Assembly: GCF_009759665.1 (NCBI RefSeq)
Contig: NZ_WQNE01000024.1
Span: 1 to 64,000, forward strand
Direction of reading: 5' to 3'
Length of the DNA stretch: 64,000 nucleotides
From: Bradyrhizobium cajani
Lineage (GTDB): Bacteria > Pseudomonadota > Alphaproteobacteria > Rhizobiales > Xanthobacteraceae
Shown piece after piece: positions 63,933 to 64,000 of the stretch. The stretch's first letter is position 1. Every line of letters starts with the position of its first letter. The translations under genes and the position numbers were made by a program. The notes under the pieces were generated by a model. That model worked only from the letters and a program-made list of their open reading frames with translations, searched no databases and had not been told where the DNA came from.

Positions 63933-64000
63933 ATGAGCGGAATGAGATATTCTGGACCAGGACATGGGCGGCGGGCCGTCGTACTCGGCGCTGGAATTGT
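63933..64000 (+). CDS. FAD-dependent oxidoreductase, N-terminus only (window edge)
   Basis: The ATG is preceded by GGAG with a 5-nt gap and the frame runs off the window. The visible 22 residues end in 'RRAVVLGAGIV', the start of a GxGxxG dinucleotide fold as in D-amino acid dehydrogenases and other DAO-family flavoproteins. It would follow the M24 hydrolase in the same operon, 83 bp downstream. Confidence 0.6.
   Translation, partial: MSGMRYSGPGHGRRAVVLGAGI

Overview
The window looks like accessory DNA from a rhizobium of the Hyphomicrobiales, most likely Bradyrhizobium. This rests on GC-rich coding with many ABC and oxidoreductase genes, heavy transposase and recombinase debris, and a textbook NifA/sigma-54 promoter. 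No rRNA, tRNA or CRISPR array was seen. Species and replicon (symbiosis island or plasmid) are inferred, not shown.

Layout. (1) 0.1-1.2 kb: decayed IS4/Tn5-like transposase. (2) 1.4-7.0 kb: a membrane glycosyltransferase on the minus strand faces a plus-strand pair: a thioredoxin-HAD-UbiA fusion and a SAM methyltransferase. A perfect sigma-54 -24/-12 promoter with a NifA-type upstream site precedes the pair, so it is probably expressed during symbiotic or microaerobic nitrogen fixation. (3) 7.0-10.9 kb: a junkyard of tyrosine recombinase remnants (a recombinase-in-trio relic), a CT microsatellite, shattered pieces of molybdenum hydroxylase genes whose intact relatives lie at 36-39 kb, and a dead copy of an MFS exporter whose intact twin follows at 11.2-12.9 kb. 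(4) 13.3-29.8 kb: catabolic cluster 1, with an Lrp/AsnC regulator, M14-like hydrolase, two-component flavin monooxygenase, semialdehyde dehydrogenase, class III aminotransferase, Fe/2OG dioxygenase, polyamine-type ABC importer with a fused permease, hydroxyacid dehydrogenase and IlvD/Edd dehydratase. (5) 29.8-45.8 kb: an allophanate hydrolase stump, then catabolic cluster 2 with a cupin, a Gfo/Idh/MocA dehydrogenase, a hydroxyacid dehydrogenase, LysR, a three-subunit molybdenum hydroxylase with its CoxG-like partner, an M24 hydrolase, an SDR, and a kinase/PdxA2/FAD-oxidase operon on the minus strand. (6) 46-64 kb: LysR and IS66 wreckage, then catabolic cluster 3 with LysR, an Asp/Glu racemase-like protein, M24 hydrolases, a C45 acyltransferase/amidase, a complete ABC importer, and an unusual regulator that joins an XRE helix-turn-helix to a TRAP-type (DctP) solute-binding domain.

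The best candidate for an undescribed system is in cluster 3. Three near-identical palindromes (TTTTCTTGACAAGAAAA type) sit before the ABC operon/regulator, before a second binding protein, and before an M24 hydrolase. In each case the palindrome overlaps the -35 box. This suggests that the HTH-DctP protein senses a carboxylate-type ligand in the cytoplasm and controls import and hydrolysis of that compound. The other strong candidate is the NifA-controlled thioredoxin-HAD-UbiA operon.

Clusters 1 and 3 are linked by duplication. A 1,346-bp segment (permease 3' end plus ATPase gene) is repeated almost perfectly at 25.5 and 61.0 kb. Binding proteins and Lrp/AsnC regulators are also paired, but the second permease has been replaced by the regulator gene. 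Substrates of all three catabolic clusters are unknown. The recurring logic is import of a small N-containing compound, hydrolysis of an amide-like bond, oxidation and transamination.
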